39,726 nt of DNA, from positions 1 to 39,726 of the forward strand of contig NZ_RXNQ01000015.1 of the NCBI RefSeq assembly GCF_004138205.1, written 5' to 3'. A program made the translations under genes and the position numbers. Positions within the stretch are counted from its first letter, which is position 1; every line of letters begins with the position of its first letter. The stretch is from Pedobacter sp. SYP-B3415. Lineage in GTDB: Bacteria > Bacteroidota > Bacteroidia > Sphingobacteriales > Sphingobacteriaceae. The notes below the pieces were generated by a model. That model saw nothing but the letters and a program-made list of their open reading frames with translations. It was not told the origin of the DNA and did no database searches. Shown in pieces: positions 8,988-16,811 of the stretch.

Positions 8988-11900
8988 TTAAAGCGTGATG
9001 TTAAGTCCGAATGAGAACGTACGCAGGGTCGGGTAAGCATCCCATGCGTTGTCCGGCCCTTTGTAAGAATAAGGATTGAACAGGTTGGCAGCATTCAGAC
9101 CGGAGAAAAATACCCTGGCATTGTTAATTTTTGCATACTCAACAATCCTCTTAGGCAATGTATAAGACACGTTGAAACTTGGTATGCGCATTCTGAAACC
9201 GCTGACCCTGTAGAAGTTTGACACAGGTGAAAGGTTGATGCTTTCGAACGCCGGGTTAGGCATACTGCCGGTTGGGTTCAGCACAGGGTCGTAAACGTCT
9301 GCCCAGATGTACGGCAGGCTGGTAAAGTTTCGGGCAATTGATGAGTTAAGCGGCTTGCGCTCGTCAATCTCAGACCAGCCGCCAAACGAGCCGGCAATGA
9401 CCGCATCAACGGCAATGCCTTTGTATGCTGCACGCAGGGTAACGCCAAAGCCATAGTGGTTATTTGCTTTTCTAGACAACTGGATCTGGTCGTTTTCGTC
9501 AATTATACCGTCTGGCGCCCCGAAGGTACCGTCGCTGCGCAGCTGCCCGCGAATGTCGCGGTAGTACAAACTTCCTGGTCGCAGTTGTGCTGCAGGTGTA
9601 CCAAGCACCTGTGTAATGTTATACTGGCTAACGTAGGCATCAATTTCTGCCTGGTTTTTAAACATGCCCAGATAGTCATAACCCCATTTACCAAAGTCAG
9701 ACGATCTGCCGGGTCCGGCCATCCAGGGCTTCATCATATCGACAGTGTTGTAACTGCCGACCAAAACTTTATCGTCAGACCAGTTGAACCGCGCCGCAAT
9801 GCCATAAGAGAAATCTTTGCCGATCTTATCGTCCCAGTTCAGGCCGATTTCATAACCATAATAATTTGACGCACCGAAATTCTCCGATGCGCTGGTTCCT
9901 CCTACTGTTGCAGGGATATTGGCCAGGTTCTCGATCAGGATGTTTCGCGCAAAATTGATATATCCGTCTGCGGTAAGGCCAAGCTTGTTGTTGAGGAACT
10001 TAGCATCGATACCAAAATTCGCCTTGTATTCTGTGCTCCATGTTGCATCCCGGTTTGGCGATGCCTCCATTTTCAGGCCTGTACTGGCCGCGCCGTTGCC
10101 GCCAAATACGCCGCCCTTTCCTTCCTGGAACGTGTAACGCTGCCGCCATAACCAGGCTTTGGTCTGGTCGTTTCCGAGTACACCGCCTGACGCGCGAACT
10201 TTTAAATAATTAATGGCAGGTACCTTGAAAAACGATTCGTCTGAGATTACCCATCCCAAAGAGCCGGAATAAAAATTACCCCAGTAATTTTCCGGCGCAA
10301 ATTTGGTCGATGCATCTGTACGGAACAAAAATTCAAAGAGGTATTTGTTTGCGTAGCTATAGTTGGCCCGGCCCAGGTATGAAAGCGTACCACCCTCATT
10401 TGCGGTCGTACTGCCGGCAATCTCGCCGAAAGCGGTAGAGAACTGTCCGTTGGTAGACGGGATAGGATTGGCTTTGTAAACCACCTGTCCTTTGTCCCAC
10501 GATTCAGAACGCTCCAGAGCTGCAAGTGCGCTGATCGAATGTTTACCGAAATCGCGGGCGTAATTCAGCGAGAAGTTGAACTGATCGTTTCGCTGCGTGC
10601 TGTTCTGGTAATACAGGCGGTCGCCGTTTGTCACGCGGAGCGGATTGCCGTTTACGGTTGCACCCTCGTAAATATGTTTATTTTCGCCGAGGCGGTTAAA
10701 CTCATACAGGTTATAATACGTTCCGATCTGTGAACCTAAACTGGTGCTTTGGTTACGGGCATAAGTAGCACGCGCTTTCAGACCTTTGATAAAGGCCGGA
10801 TCATATTCTACATAACCGTTTACTGTAAAGAGGCTGCTGTTTGTGCTTGCCAGGTTATTTAACCTTGCGATCTCCCCGAAATGATATTTTGAAAGGTCAT
10901 TGGTTGTACCGGGGATCTTTACAGGCAGGCCGTTTACATATTCCGGTACGTAGCGCGGCGCAAGGAGCAGGTTTTTATAATCATCTTCAACACCTTCTCC
11001 CGAAACTTTGTTGAAAGTTTTATTTAGCTCGCCGCTGTTACCCGAAACTTGCAGGCCGACTTTAAAATTTGAGGCAAGTGTTACGTCTGTGCCTGCGCGA
11101 AAATTCCACCGCTGATAGTCGAGCGTTGCCAGATTTCCGTTTTGTTTGTTGTATGAAACATTGGCGAAATATGTAGCCCGGTCTGCACCGCCGCTTATGC
11201 CGAGCGTTTGCCGGAAGGCATACGAGGATTTCCATGCTGCCTCCAGGCGATCATGGTCTATATTTTTGAAGTGCTCAAGTTCGTCTGCACTGAAGAAGTT
11301 GTCTACTCCCGGCTGACGCGCATAACCGTTCGGACCGTTCATGATGTTCATGTACTGACCGAACTCATAGGCGCTCATCATTTTTGTTCTGAACGCTTCA
11401 TCATTTATTGCGTAAGAACCGCTATAGGTAACGCGCGGCTTTCCGCTTTTGCCCCGCTTGGTTGTAACAAGCACAACACCGTTACCGCCACGGGTACCGT
11501 ATACGGCGGCCGCTGCATCCTTCAGGAAAGAGATACTTTCAATCTCAGATGCGTCAAGGTTACCGAAGTTGGTGGCATCAGGCTTTCCCTGACCATCGAG
11601 CTGGATCACACCGTCTATCACATAGAGGGGATCTGTTGTTCCGCCGTCTTTTGCAAAACGGTTGTTCGGGTTCCTGACGGTAAGCCGGGCAGTGGAGCCC
11701 GGGCGCGAAATACCACCGCTTACGCCTACGCCAAGCACCCTTCCTGCCAATGCCGCAGCCACACTGGTACCGGGCAGGTCTTCGACTTCACTGGCTTTGA
11801 TATCGACCACAGCGCCCGTCAGGCTTGCGCGCTTCTGGGTGCCGTAACCAACTACAACAAGGTCGTCAAGATTCTGGTTACCGGACGTAAGACGCACGGT

Positions 11901-12191
11901 CATATTAGACTGTGTACCCACAGGAATCTGCTGGCGGGTGTAGCCGATAAATGAAAATACGAGCACATCAGCATTAGATCTGATCTGGATGGTGAATTGC
12001 CCGTCTGCATTTGTGCTTACATTACTCGGAACGCCCTTGATGCTGACATTGACACCCGGCATAGCCGATCCATCTGACGCATCGATGACCCTTCCCGTCA
12101 CCCTTCGTTCTTGCGCGTACAAAGCAACGCTGTTGATTAGCGAGAGCAGCAGTATGCACCAGGAGCAGTTGCGTAAAAGTTTAAAGTTCAT
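8988..12191 (-). CDS. SusC/RagA-family TonB-dependent outer-membrane transporter
   Basis: The outer-membrane importer partner of SusD, 1067 residues from the chosen start (ATG at 12189-12191, MNFKLLRNCSWCILLLS). The longer in-frame start at 12269 would place 26 non-signal residues before the hydrophobic signal and overlap the upstream gene, so it is rejected. After the signal (LYAQ) comes a carboxypeptidase-regulatory-like beta-sandwich (VTGRVIDASDGSAMPGVNVS). The conserved DDLVVVGYGTQKRASLTGAV segment, the plug (DPLYVIDGVI, LKDAAAAVYGTRGGNGVV) and a long 22-stranded beta-barrel ending in the aromatic-rich strand TFSFGLNITL follow. It drives TonB-dependent uptake of oligosaccharides into the periplasm. 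It sits 38 bp after the DUF3826 gene and 27 bp before susD, in one operon. Confidence 0.95.
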   Translation of the reverse strand: MNFKLLRNCSWCILLLSLINSVALYAQERRVTGRVIDASDGSAMPGVNVSIKGVPSNVSTNADGQFTIQIRSNADVLVFSFIGYTRQQIPVGTQSNMTVRLTSGNQNLDDLVVVGYGTQKRASLTGAVVDIKASEVEDLPGTSVAAALAGRVLGVGVSGGISRPGSTARLTVRNPNNRFAKDGGTTDPLYVIDGVIQLDGQGKPDATNFGNLDASEIESISFLKDAAAAVYGTRGGNGVVLVTTKRGKSGKPRVTYSGSYAINDEAFRTKMMSAYEFGQYMNIMNGPNGYARQPGVDNFFSADELEHFKNIDHDRLEAAWKSSYAFRQTLGISGGADRATYFANVSYNKQNGNLATLDYQRWNFRAGTDVTLASNFKVGLQVSGNSGELNKTFNKVSGEGVEDDYKNLLLAPRYVPEYVNGLPVKIPGTTNDLSKYHFGEIARLNNLASTNSSLFTVNGYVEYDPAFIKGLKARATYARNQSTSLGSQIGTYYNLYEFNRLGENKHIYEGATVNGNPLRVTNGDRLYYQNSTQRNDQFNFSLNYARDFGKHSISALAALERSESWDKGQVVYKANPIPSTNGQFSTAFGEIAGSTTANEGGTLSYLGRANYSYANKYLFEFLFRTDASTKFAPENYWGNFYSGSLGWVISDESFFKVPAINYLKVRASGGVLGNDQTKAWLWRQRYTFQEGKGGVFGGNGAASTGLKMEASPNRDATWSTEYKANFGIDAKFLNNKLGLTADGYINFARNILIENLANIPATVGGTSASENFGASNYYGYEIGLNWDDKIGKDFSYGIAARFNWSDDKVLVGSYNTVDMMKPWMAGPGRSSDFGKWGYDYLGMFKNQAEIDAYVSQYNITQVLGTPAAQLRPGSLYYRDIRGQLRSDGTFGAPDGIIDENDQIQLSRKANNHYGFGVTLRAAYKGIAVDAVIAGSFGGWSEIDERKPLNSSIARNFTSLPYIWADVYDPVLNPTGSMPNPAFESINLSPVSNFYRVSGFRMRIPSFNVSYTLPKRIVEYAKINNARVFFSGLNAANLFNPYSYKGPDNAWDAYPTLRTFSFGLNITL

Positions 12192-12229
12192 ACTATTATT
12201 GGTTAGATTATTTGGTTCGTTCTGTTTGA

Positions 12230-12889
12230 TTACCTGACCTGCAGGTTCGCTTTGCGGCGCTTTTCCCAATCCGCACTTTCCTTTTTCAGGTCAAAGCCTT
12301 CTTTGGAAAGATAGTTATTGATACGGCCCTTGTATTTACCGAACCAGCCATGTTTCTTTTCAGCCGATTCGGCGTCCATGGCGAGTTCGCGGGCTTCGGT
12401 CAGCCAGCTTAAGATCTGCGCTTTGTGGGCTTCGGTAAGTGAAGGAATCTGCTCCTGGTAGGCCTTGTAGGTTATTGGAAGGACGTTGTAGGTCATTCCA
12501 TTTTTAATGCCTTCAATCTGTTCTGCAGAAAGATATTTGCCAAGCTTTTTAAGGTAAGTCACATGCAGCTGCTGCAGGCGGTCTTTCGTGTCACGGGCCA
12601 CCTCGTCTTTTGCCGCTTGCGTGTTTCCGGCTTCGGCCGATTTCAGCCGGGCCAGCTTTGCATCGCGTGCAATATAAATGTCATTCAGGTCGTCATACTG
12701 GTCGCGCACCAGTGCGGTGACTTTCGCAGAATCGCGGGGGCTGGCCGGACCTATGGCAGCCACAATTTTTGCGGCCCTTTTTGTAATTGTTTCAAGGTAT
12801 GCTGTCCGCTCCTTGTCAGCTGGCGTCTGTGCAAAGGCCTGCAGACCGAGGCAGCTTAAAAAGAGGAAAATGGCGCTTATTTTTTTCAT
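12230..12889 (-). CDS. DUF3826 family secreted protein
   Basis: A 219-residue protein from the chosen start ATG at 12887-12889 (MKKISAIFLFLSCLGLQAFAQ, a clean signal peptide). An upstream in-frame ATG at 12952 adds 21 residues before the signal and is disfavoured. The mature protein is almost entirely helical and highly charged, with ITKRAAKIVAAIGPASPRDSAKVTALVRDQYDDLNDIY, QLHVTYLKKLGKYLSAEQIEGIKNGMTYNVLPITYKAYQEQIP and a C-terminal ESADWEKRRKANLQ segment. This matches what I know of DUF3826, a family repeatedly found in Bacteroidota pectin loci with no proven biochemical role. It leads the susCD operon, 38 bp before susC. It is probably periplasmic, and a role as sensor, chaperone or binding protein is only a guess. 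Confidence 0.85.
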   Translation of the reverse strand: MKKISAIFLFLSCLGLQAFAQTPADKERTAYLETITKRAAKIVAAIGPASPRDSAKVTALVRDQYDDLNDIYIARDAKLARLKSAEAGNTQAAKDEVARDTKDRLQQLHVTYLKKLGKYLSAEQIEGIKNGMTYNVLPITYKAYQEQIPSLTEAHKAQILSWLTEARELAMDAESAEKKHGWFGKYKGRINNYLSKEGFDLKKESADWEKRRKANLQVR

Positions 12890-13007
12890 CGTTATCTGGT
12901 TAGGTTCGGTCGTTGACAATTTAAAAGGAAGTGTGCAGCAGGATGCCAACATGATAACTGCGGCTGCCGGTACTTAGTGTGATTCTTTCGGCATCTTCCC
13001 GTATTAA

Positions 13008-13015
13008 TAAACGTA
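13008..13015 (-). promoter_or_regulatory. Candidate -7 element for the DUF3826-susCD operon
   Basis: The minus strand reads TACGTTTA, matching five of the six fixed positions of the Bacteroidota -7 consensus TAnnTTTG, with the T-rich sequence GTTTTT about 20 bp upstream. It lies ~120 bp before the DUF3826 start and overlaps the near-palindrome at 13011-13025, an arrangement that suits regulation by the divergent AraC-type protein. Confidence 0.3.
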
Positions 13016-13029
13016 AATTTGACGTATAT

Positions 13030-13054
13030 AAAAACGGGGAAAATAAAATCCCCG
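13030..13054 (-). terminator. Terminator-like hairpin upstream of the DUF3826 operon
   Basis: On the minus strand CGGGGA pairs with TCCCCG around an 8-base loop and is followed by TTTTT. It lies upstream of the candidate DUF3826 promoter, so it could block minus-strand transcripts that run in from the AraC-gene side. The stem is only 6 bp, and a protein-binding palindrome is the alternative. Confidence 0.4.
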
Positions 13055-13136
13055 CAAATCTGCTTTGCCGGGTTCCTGAAGCAACATGGAAGTAGTGCTT
13101 TTTATCCCTTCTCATAATTCATTAATGAACGTCTTA

Positions 13137-13169
13137 TTTATATAAAAATTAACGTCCGGTCTATATTTG
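13137..13169 (+). promoter_or_regulatory. Candidate promoter for the AraC-family gene
   Basis: TATATTTG (13162-13169) matches the Bacteroidota -7 consensus TAnnTTTG exactly. TTTA (13137-13140) lies 21 bp upstream as a one-mismatch -33 element. Two of the AACGTC repeats flank or sit inside this region (13128, 13151), consistent with regulation. The resulting leader would be about 155 bases. Confidence 0.4.
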
Positions 13170-13332
13170 GTTGCCTCCGTAGTGGCTTATATACAAAACT
13201 CAACAATCAAAAACGTCCTTTATTAGCACTTTTTAGCATGTTAGTATAGGATGTTATCTTAAAACACGTATCTTTAAAAAACCTGCCCGGTCAGTTACGA
13301 GCAATAAAAAACGAAGATTTTTTCAAAATTTA

Positions 13333-14202
13333 ATGAAACCGCATTTCCACAAAGTTCCCGTAACACTGCAAAGTTCGTTCAGCATCAGGCACGATATCAA
13401 AGCCGACTTCGGGCATGTCTGGCATTATCATCCGGAGCTCGAGCTGCACTACACAGTGAAAGGAGAAGGTGTACGCTTCGTGGGCGACAACATCAGTAAT
13501 TTCGGACCGGGAGAGATGGTTCTGCTTGGCGAAAACCTGCCTCACATCTGGCGCTGCAAAGATGCATATTTCCAGGACCATCCGGATGAACAAATCGAGG
13601 CAAAAATTATCCACTTTCTACCCGACTGCCTGGGCAAATATTTGCTGAGTTTGCCCGAAGCTTATCTGCTGCCGAAGCTGTATGAAAAAGCGCGAAGTGG
13701 CATGCTGATATTCGGAAACGCCAGGCAGGAACTGGCTTCCCTGATGGACCGCGCACTCGCAGCCGTTAACCTGGAACGGGTAGTCGTATTACTGAACATT
13801 TTGCAGATCCTGTCTGAAACCGACGAATACAGCACCATTGTTACCGGAAAACACACGTTCAGCCCATCGAATGATTCAGATAATGCGCGGATTAACCGGA
13901 TTTACAACTACACCCTGAGCAACTATAAAAAAGATATAAGCCTGGATGAAGTGGCTTCACTGAGCAACCTGAGCGTTACCTCTTTTTGCCGCTATTTTAA
14001 AGCAATGACCCGCAAAACATATTACGATTTTTTAATCGAGATCCGGGTAAGCCATTCCTGCCGTTTACTGATCGAAAACAAGTTACCCACCGAAATGGTA
14101 TGTTTTGAATGCGGCTTCAATAATGTTTCTAACTTTTACAGGCATTTCAAAAAGGTAACGGGCATGACACCACTTGAATACAAACGAAAATATCTGAATT
14201 AG
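13333..14202 (+). CDS. AraC-family transcriptional regulator with N-terminal cupin domain
   Basis: A 289-residue cytoplasmic regulator. Residues ~10-100 form an AraC-type cupin effector domain (HVWHYHPELELHYTVKGEG, then FGPGEMVLLGENLPHIWR), the fold that binds a small sugar ligand. Residues ~190-289 hold two helix-turn-helix motifs: ISLDEVASLSNLSVTSFCRYFKAMT and TEMVCFECGFNNVSNFYRHFKKVTG, ending TPLEYKRKY as expected for the family. It is divergent from the DUF3826-susCD operon and convergent with the DHDPS-family gene, so it is a good candidate activator of one or both. It is not a hybrid two-component system and has no membrane segment, so the signal must be cytoplasmic. The ligand is unknown; a uronate or keto-deoxy acid is plausible. 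Its stop codon overlaps that of the convergent gene. Confidence 0.92.
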   Translation: MKPHFHKVPVTLQSSFSIRHDIKADFGHVWHYHPELELHYTVKGEGVRFVGDNISNFGPGEMVLLGENLPHIWRCKDAYFQDHPDEQIEAKIIHFLPDCLGKYLLSLPEAYLLPKLYEKARSGMLIFGNARQELASLMDRALAAVNLERVVVLLNILQILSETDEYSTIVTGKHTFSPSNDSDNARINRIYNYTLSNYKKDISLDEVASLSNLSVTSFCRYFKAMTRKTYYDFLIEIRVSHSCRLLIENKLPTEMVCFECGFNNVSNFYRHFKKVTGMTPLEYKRKYLN

Positions 14203-15134
14203 AACAGAGGCTGAAGTTCCAGGCGGTTGCTCAAACGGGTATAGTCAGCGTAAAGCTGTTCTATATTTCTAAGCACTGCTCTGCTCACTTCACCAACGTT
14301 GCGGCGCGTAAACGTAGAGATATTCAGTCCCCGCTTTCGCAGGAAGTATTTTGATACGGTTGGATAAACGTCATGCATGACGTCCATGTTATCGATCAAA
14401 AATTGCTGCACAATGTTCACTTCAGCGGCTTTCGACTGGTCAGCATAATGATCGCAAAGCCAGACGATCAGTTCCGGAAAGTAATTTCCCTGGATACAGG
14501 ACAAACCAGCCGCTCCGGCGCGAAGTGACTCAATCGCATGTCCCATGTAGGCGTCATACAAGCCAAATCTGCTGCGTTTGCCTGTCAGGTGTATTTTTTC
14601 TGCAACCTGCCCGATATCGAGGCTTGTATCTTTGTGATAAATTACCCGTCCGGTATCTACATATCTTTCAAGCTGCTCGGGTTTCAGCACCCGTTTGTAA
14701 GGAACGGGGCATTCATAGAAACCGAGGGGAATCCCGGGCGTTTCCATAATAAGTTGCATAACACGTTCATCCAAGGTACGGTCGTTTTCATCTTCCGCAG
14801 CCAGCAGACCTGTAATGGCAATCACGGCCTCGACGCCCGTATCTGCCACACGTTTCACGAAATCAGCCTGACGGCTGACCGGCCCGCCAAATGTACCGGT
14901 TGCTACGACCGGCACGCTCCCATCGGCCACCGCCATTACATGTCTTATAGCTTTCAGGCGTTCCTCATCAGTAAGTTCGAACATCTCGCTCGACAGGCAG
15001 TTCGCAAATAAACCGCTTGCACCGGCGCGCAGATAAACTTCTGTCAGGTGGCCTAAAGCCTCATAATCGACGGCCCCATCTTCACTAAAAGGTGTGAGCA
15101 TAACAGGAATAAAACCCTTTTTTATTGTATCCAT
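14199..15134 (-). CDS. DHDPS/N-acetylneuraminate lyase-family protein (probable 2-keto-3-deoxy acid aldolase or dehydratase)
   Basis: A 311-residue class I lyase-family (beta/alpha)8 enzyme, cytoplasmic. The Schiff-base lysine is K168 (VIYHKDTS) and the conserved tyrosine is Y140 (LGFYECPVPYKR), in the same spacing as DapA K161/Y133. The usual GTTGE signature is replaced by CLSSE (residues 46-50, before MFELT), so the catalytic threonines of DapA are not conserved and it is unlikely to be dihydrodipicolinate synthase. Members of this family act on pyruvate-forming substrates such as 2-keto-3-deoxygluconate, sialic acid or keto-deoxy sugar acids. It lies 6 bp after the symporter gene, last in the hydrolase operon, which suits cleavage of an imported sugar acid. 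2-keto-3-deoxygluconate or a related pectin-derived acid is inferred, not shown. Confidence 0.85.
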   Translation of the reverse strand: MDTIKKGFIPVMLTPFSEDGAVDYEALGHLTEVYLRAGASGLFANCLSSEMFELTDEERLKAIRHVMAVADGSVPVVATGTFGGPVSRQADFVKRVADTGVEAVIAITGLLAAEDENDRTLDERVMQLIMETPGIPLGFYECPVPYKRVLKPEQLERYVDTGRVIYHKDTSLDIGQVAEKIHLTGKRSRFGLYDAYMGHAIESLRAGAAGLSCIQGNYFPELIVWLCDHYADQSKAAEVNIVQQFLIDNMDVMHDVYPTVSKYFLRKRGLNISTFTRRNVGEVSRAVLRNIEQLYADYTRLSNRLELQPLF

Positions 15135-15140
15135 ATTTCG

Positions 15141-16727
15141 CTATGTATGTTTGCGGGTTGCCTTGCGCGCGCCATACAACCGCGTAAAGAGCAGGCCGGC
15201 GAGGAATATGCCGAGTGTACCCACGACAATAACCATGTTTTTGTGCAGGGGATTGCGAAGCTCACTGTAAGTTTCGGGAAGCAGATGTGAAAAACTCATC
15301 CATAAAATAATAAGCAGGCCAATCGCGGTTGCGGTCATTGCGGCATGATTTCCGGTCCGGCGGCTTATCAGTCCAAGCAAAAACAGACCCAGCATGCCGG
15401 CTGCAAACATCCCTGAAAGTTCCCACCAGACATCCAGGATGCTTTTTACACCAATCATGGCTACGCCGGCAAACATACCGAGCAGACCAAAGAAGGTGGT
15501 TGCTACGTAAAGCAGCCTGAGCCGCTGCCTGTCGTTCATGTTTTTGCTGAAATAGCGCTGATAGATATCTTCAGAAAATACAGTCGCCGACGCGTTCATG
15601 CCTGAGCTGATTGTGCTCATCGCAGCTGAAAGAATAGCTGAAACGATCAGCCCGACTAATCCGGCAGGTATTTTGGTTACCATAAAATGAGGCATAACCT
15701 TATCACCGTAATCAGCTGGCTCCAAACTTTGCTGCAGCGCTGTTACAGCTTCGGCTGAACTGCCCGGGGGGAGACGCTCCAAGGCCACCTGGTGCCTGAT
15801 CGATTCGATCAGTTCAGGGTGTTGATTGTAGTAGGCAAAAAGACAAGATCCTATAATAAAGAATAACAGCGAGGCAGGAACATACAAGACAACGCAAAGC
15901 CAGATTGACCGGCGTGCCGCCTGTGGTGAAGCGGCGGTATGGTAACGCTGAACATAGTTTTGATCCATTCCAAAATTGTTCAGGTTTATAAAAAAGCCAT
16001 ACAGGAGGATCACCCAAAAACTGGATTCTCTGAAATCGGGCGCAAAACTGCCGAGGCTAAACTTATTGGCCCTCCTTCCCGTTTCGATAACCGTTTCGGC
16101 ACCACCCGGAAGGTTAATAAGGATCAGGTAAAGAATCAGTAATGCACCAAAAGTCTTCACTACCGCTTGTACAACTTCTGTCCAGATCACGGCCTCAATA
16201 CCGCCCATCACGGTGTAAATGATGATACACAGCCCCATCACGATCATAATCAGCTGCATGGAATAACCGGTCAGCGCCTGCAGGCTTAGTGCAATACCAA
16301 AAAAGATAGAGCCCATCCTTGCCAGTTGTGTCAGCAGAAAACAGATCACGGCATAGGTGCGCGCCCATGGACCAAAGCGATGTTCAAAGTGCGTGTAAGC
16401 CGAGATTTCGCCGGTGCTCCGGTAAAAAGGAACAAAATACCGGGCGGCGACCCAGGCGGCCAGCGGCATGGAAATACTAAACACAAAAGCGTTCCAGTTG
16501 CCGCCAAAAGCTTTTCCGGGAACCCCCAGAAAGGTATTGCTGCTTAAAAACGTCGCATATATGGATAAGCCGATAGCCCAGCCCGGAATCAATCCGGAAG
16601 CTTTTGTAAACTGCTCAGCGCTCTTATTACGACGTGAAAAGTAAATACCGACAAGAATCATCGCTGCCAGGTAAATGACAATAATGCCCAGATCAAGTAT
16701 CGGTAAGCCGCCTGTAATTTTGCTCAT
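15141..16727 (-). CDS. Sodium/solute symporter (SSS family)
   Basis: A 528-residue inner-membrane protein with about 13 hydrophobic segments. The N-terminus (LDLGIIVIYLAAMILVGIYFSRR, then SAEQFTKASG and LSIYATFLSSNTFLGVPG) is typical of the SSS family, as are GGIEAVIWTEVVQ, the sodium-site region SAILSAAMSTISSGMNASATVFSEDIYQRY and a final pair of helices. SSS proteins import sugars, sialic acid, uronates or carboxylates with Na+. It lies 6 bp before the DHDPS-family gene and 84 bp after the GH2 gene, so it probably imports the monosaccharide or sugar acid released by the operon hydrolases. A GalA/GlcA or keto-deoxy acid substrate is inferred from context. Confidence 0.92.
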   Translation of the reverse strand: MSKITGGLPILDLGIIVIYLAAMILVGIYFSRRNKSAEQFTKASGLIPGWAIGLSIYATFLSSNTFLGVPGKAFGGNWNAFVFSISMPLAAWVAARYFVPFYRSTGEISAYTHFEHRFGPWARTYAVICFLLTQLARMGSIFFGIALSLQALTGYSMQLIMIVMGLCIIIYTVMGGIEAVIWTEVVQAVVKTFGALLILYLILINLPGGAETVIETGRRANKFSLGSFAPDFRESSFWVILLYGFFINLNNFGMDQNYVQRYHTAASPQAARRSIWLCVVLYVPASLLFFIIGSCLFAYYNQHPELIESIRHQVALERLPPGSSAEAVTALQQSLEPADYGDKVMPHFMVTKIPAGLVGLIVSAILSAAMSTISSGMNASATVFSEDIYQRYFSKNMNDRQRLRLLYVATTFFGLLGMFAGVAMIGVKSILDVWWELSGMFAAGMLGLFLLGLISRRTGNHAAMTATAIGLLIILWMSFSHLLPETYSELRNPLHKNMVIVVGTLGIFLAGLLFTRLYGARKATRKHT

Positions 16728-16811
16728 TATAGATTTGCTTGCAGCACAAAGATGACCGGAAGACCTGCCGGTTTCCTCTTTAATTTTTGCCAGGTATTAT
16801 ACAATATTGTC

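Larger units (their letters stand above)
12890..13332. other. Shared regulatory region between DUF3826-susCD and the AraC-family gene
   Basis: This 443-bp divergent intergenic region has no credible gene. It holds a near-palindrome, ACGTAAATTTGACGT (13011-13025), and three copies of AACGTC in the same orientation (13128-13133, 13151-13156, 13212-13217). It also contains a terminator-like hairpin (13030-13054) and candidate promoters in both directions. The direct repeats are plausible AraC-family binding half-sites, but this is inference. Confidence 0.5.

Noticed and set aside
11208..11954. 248-residue plus-strand open frame inside susC
   Set aside because: It is antisense to a clear SusC coding region and has no family motif, signal peptide or ribosome site.
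12192..12269. N-terminal extension of SusC
   Set aside because: It overlaps the end of the DUF3826 gene and puts 26 polar residues before the signal peptide; the ATG at 12191 fits better.
14199..15134. Housekeeping dapA
   Set aside because: The GTTGE motif is replaced and the gene is embedded in a glycan operon beside a symporter.
16755..16772. ACCGG/CCGGT hairpin between the GH2 and symporter genes as a terminator
   Set aside because: The stem is only 5 bp and has no T-run on the minus strand, so it does not divide the operon.
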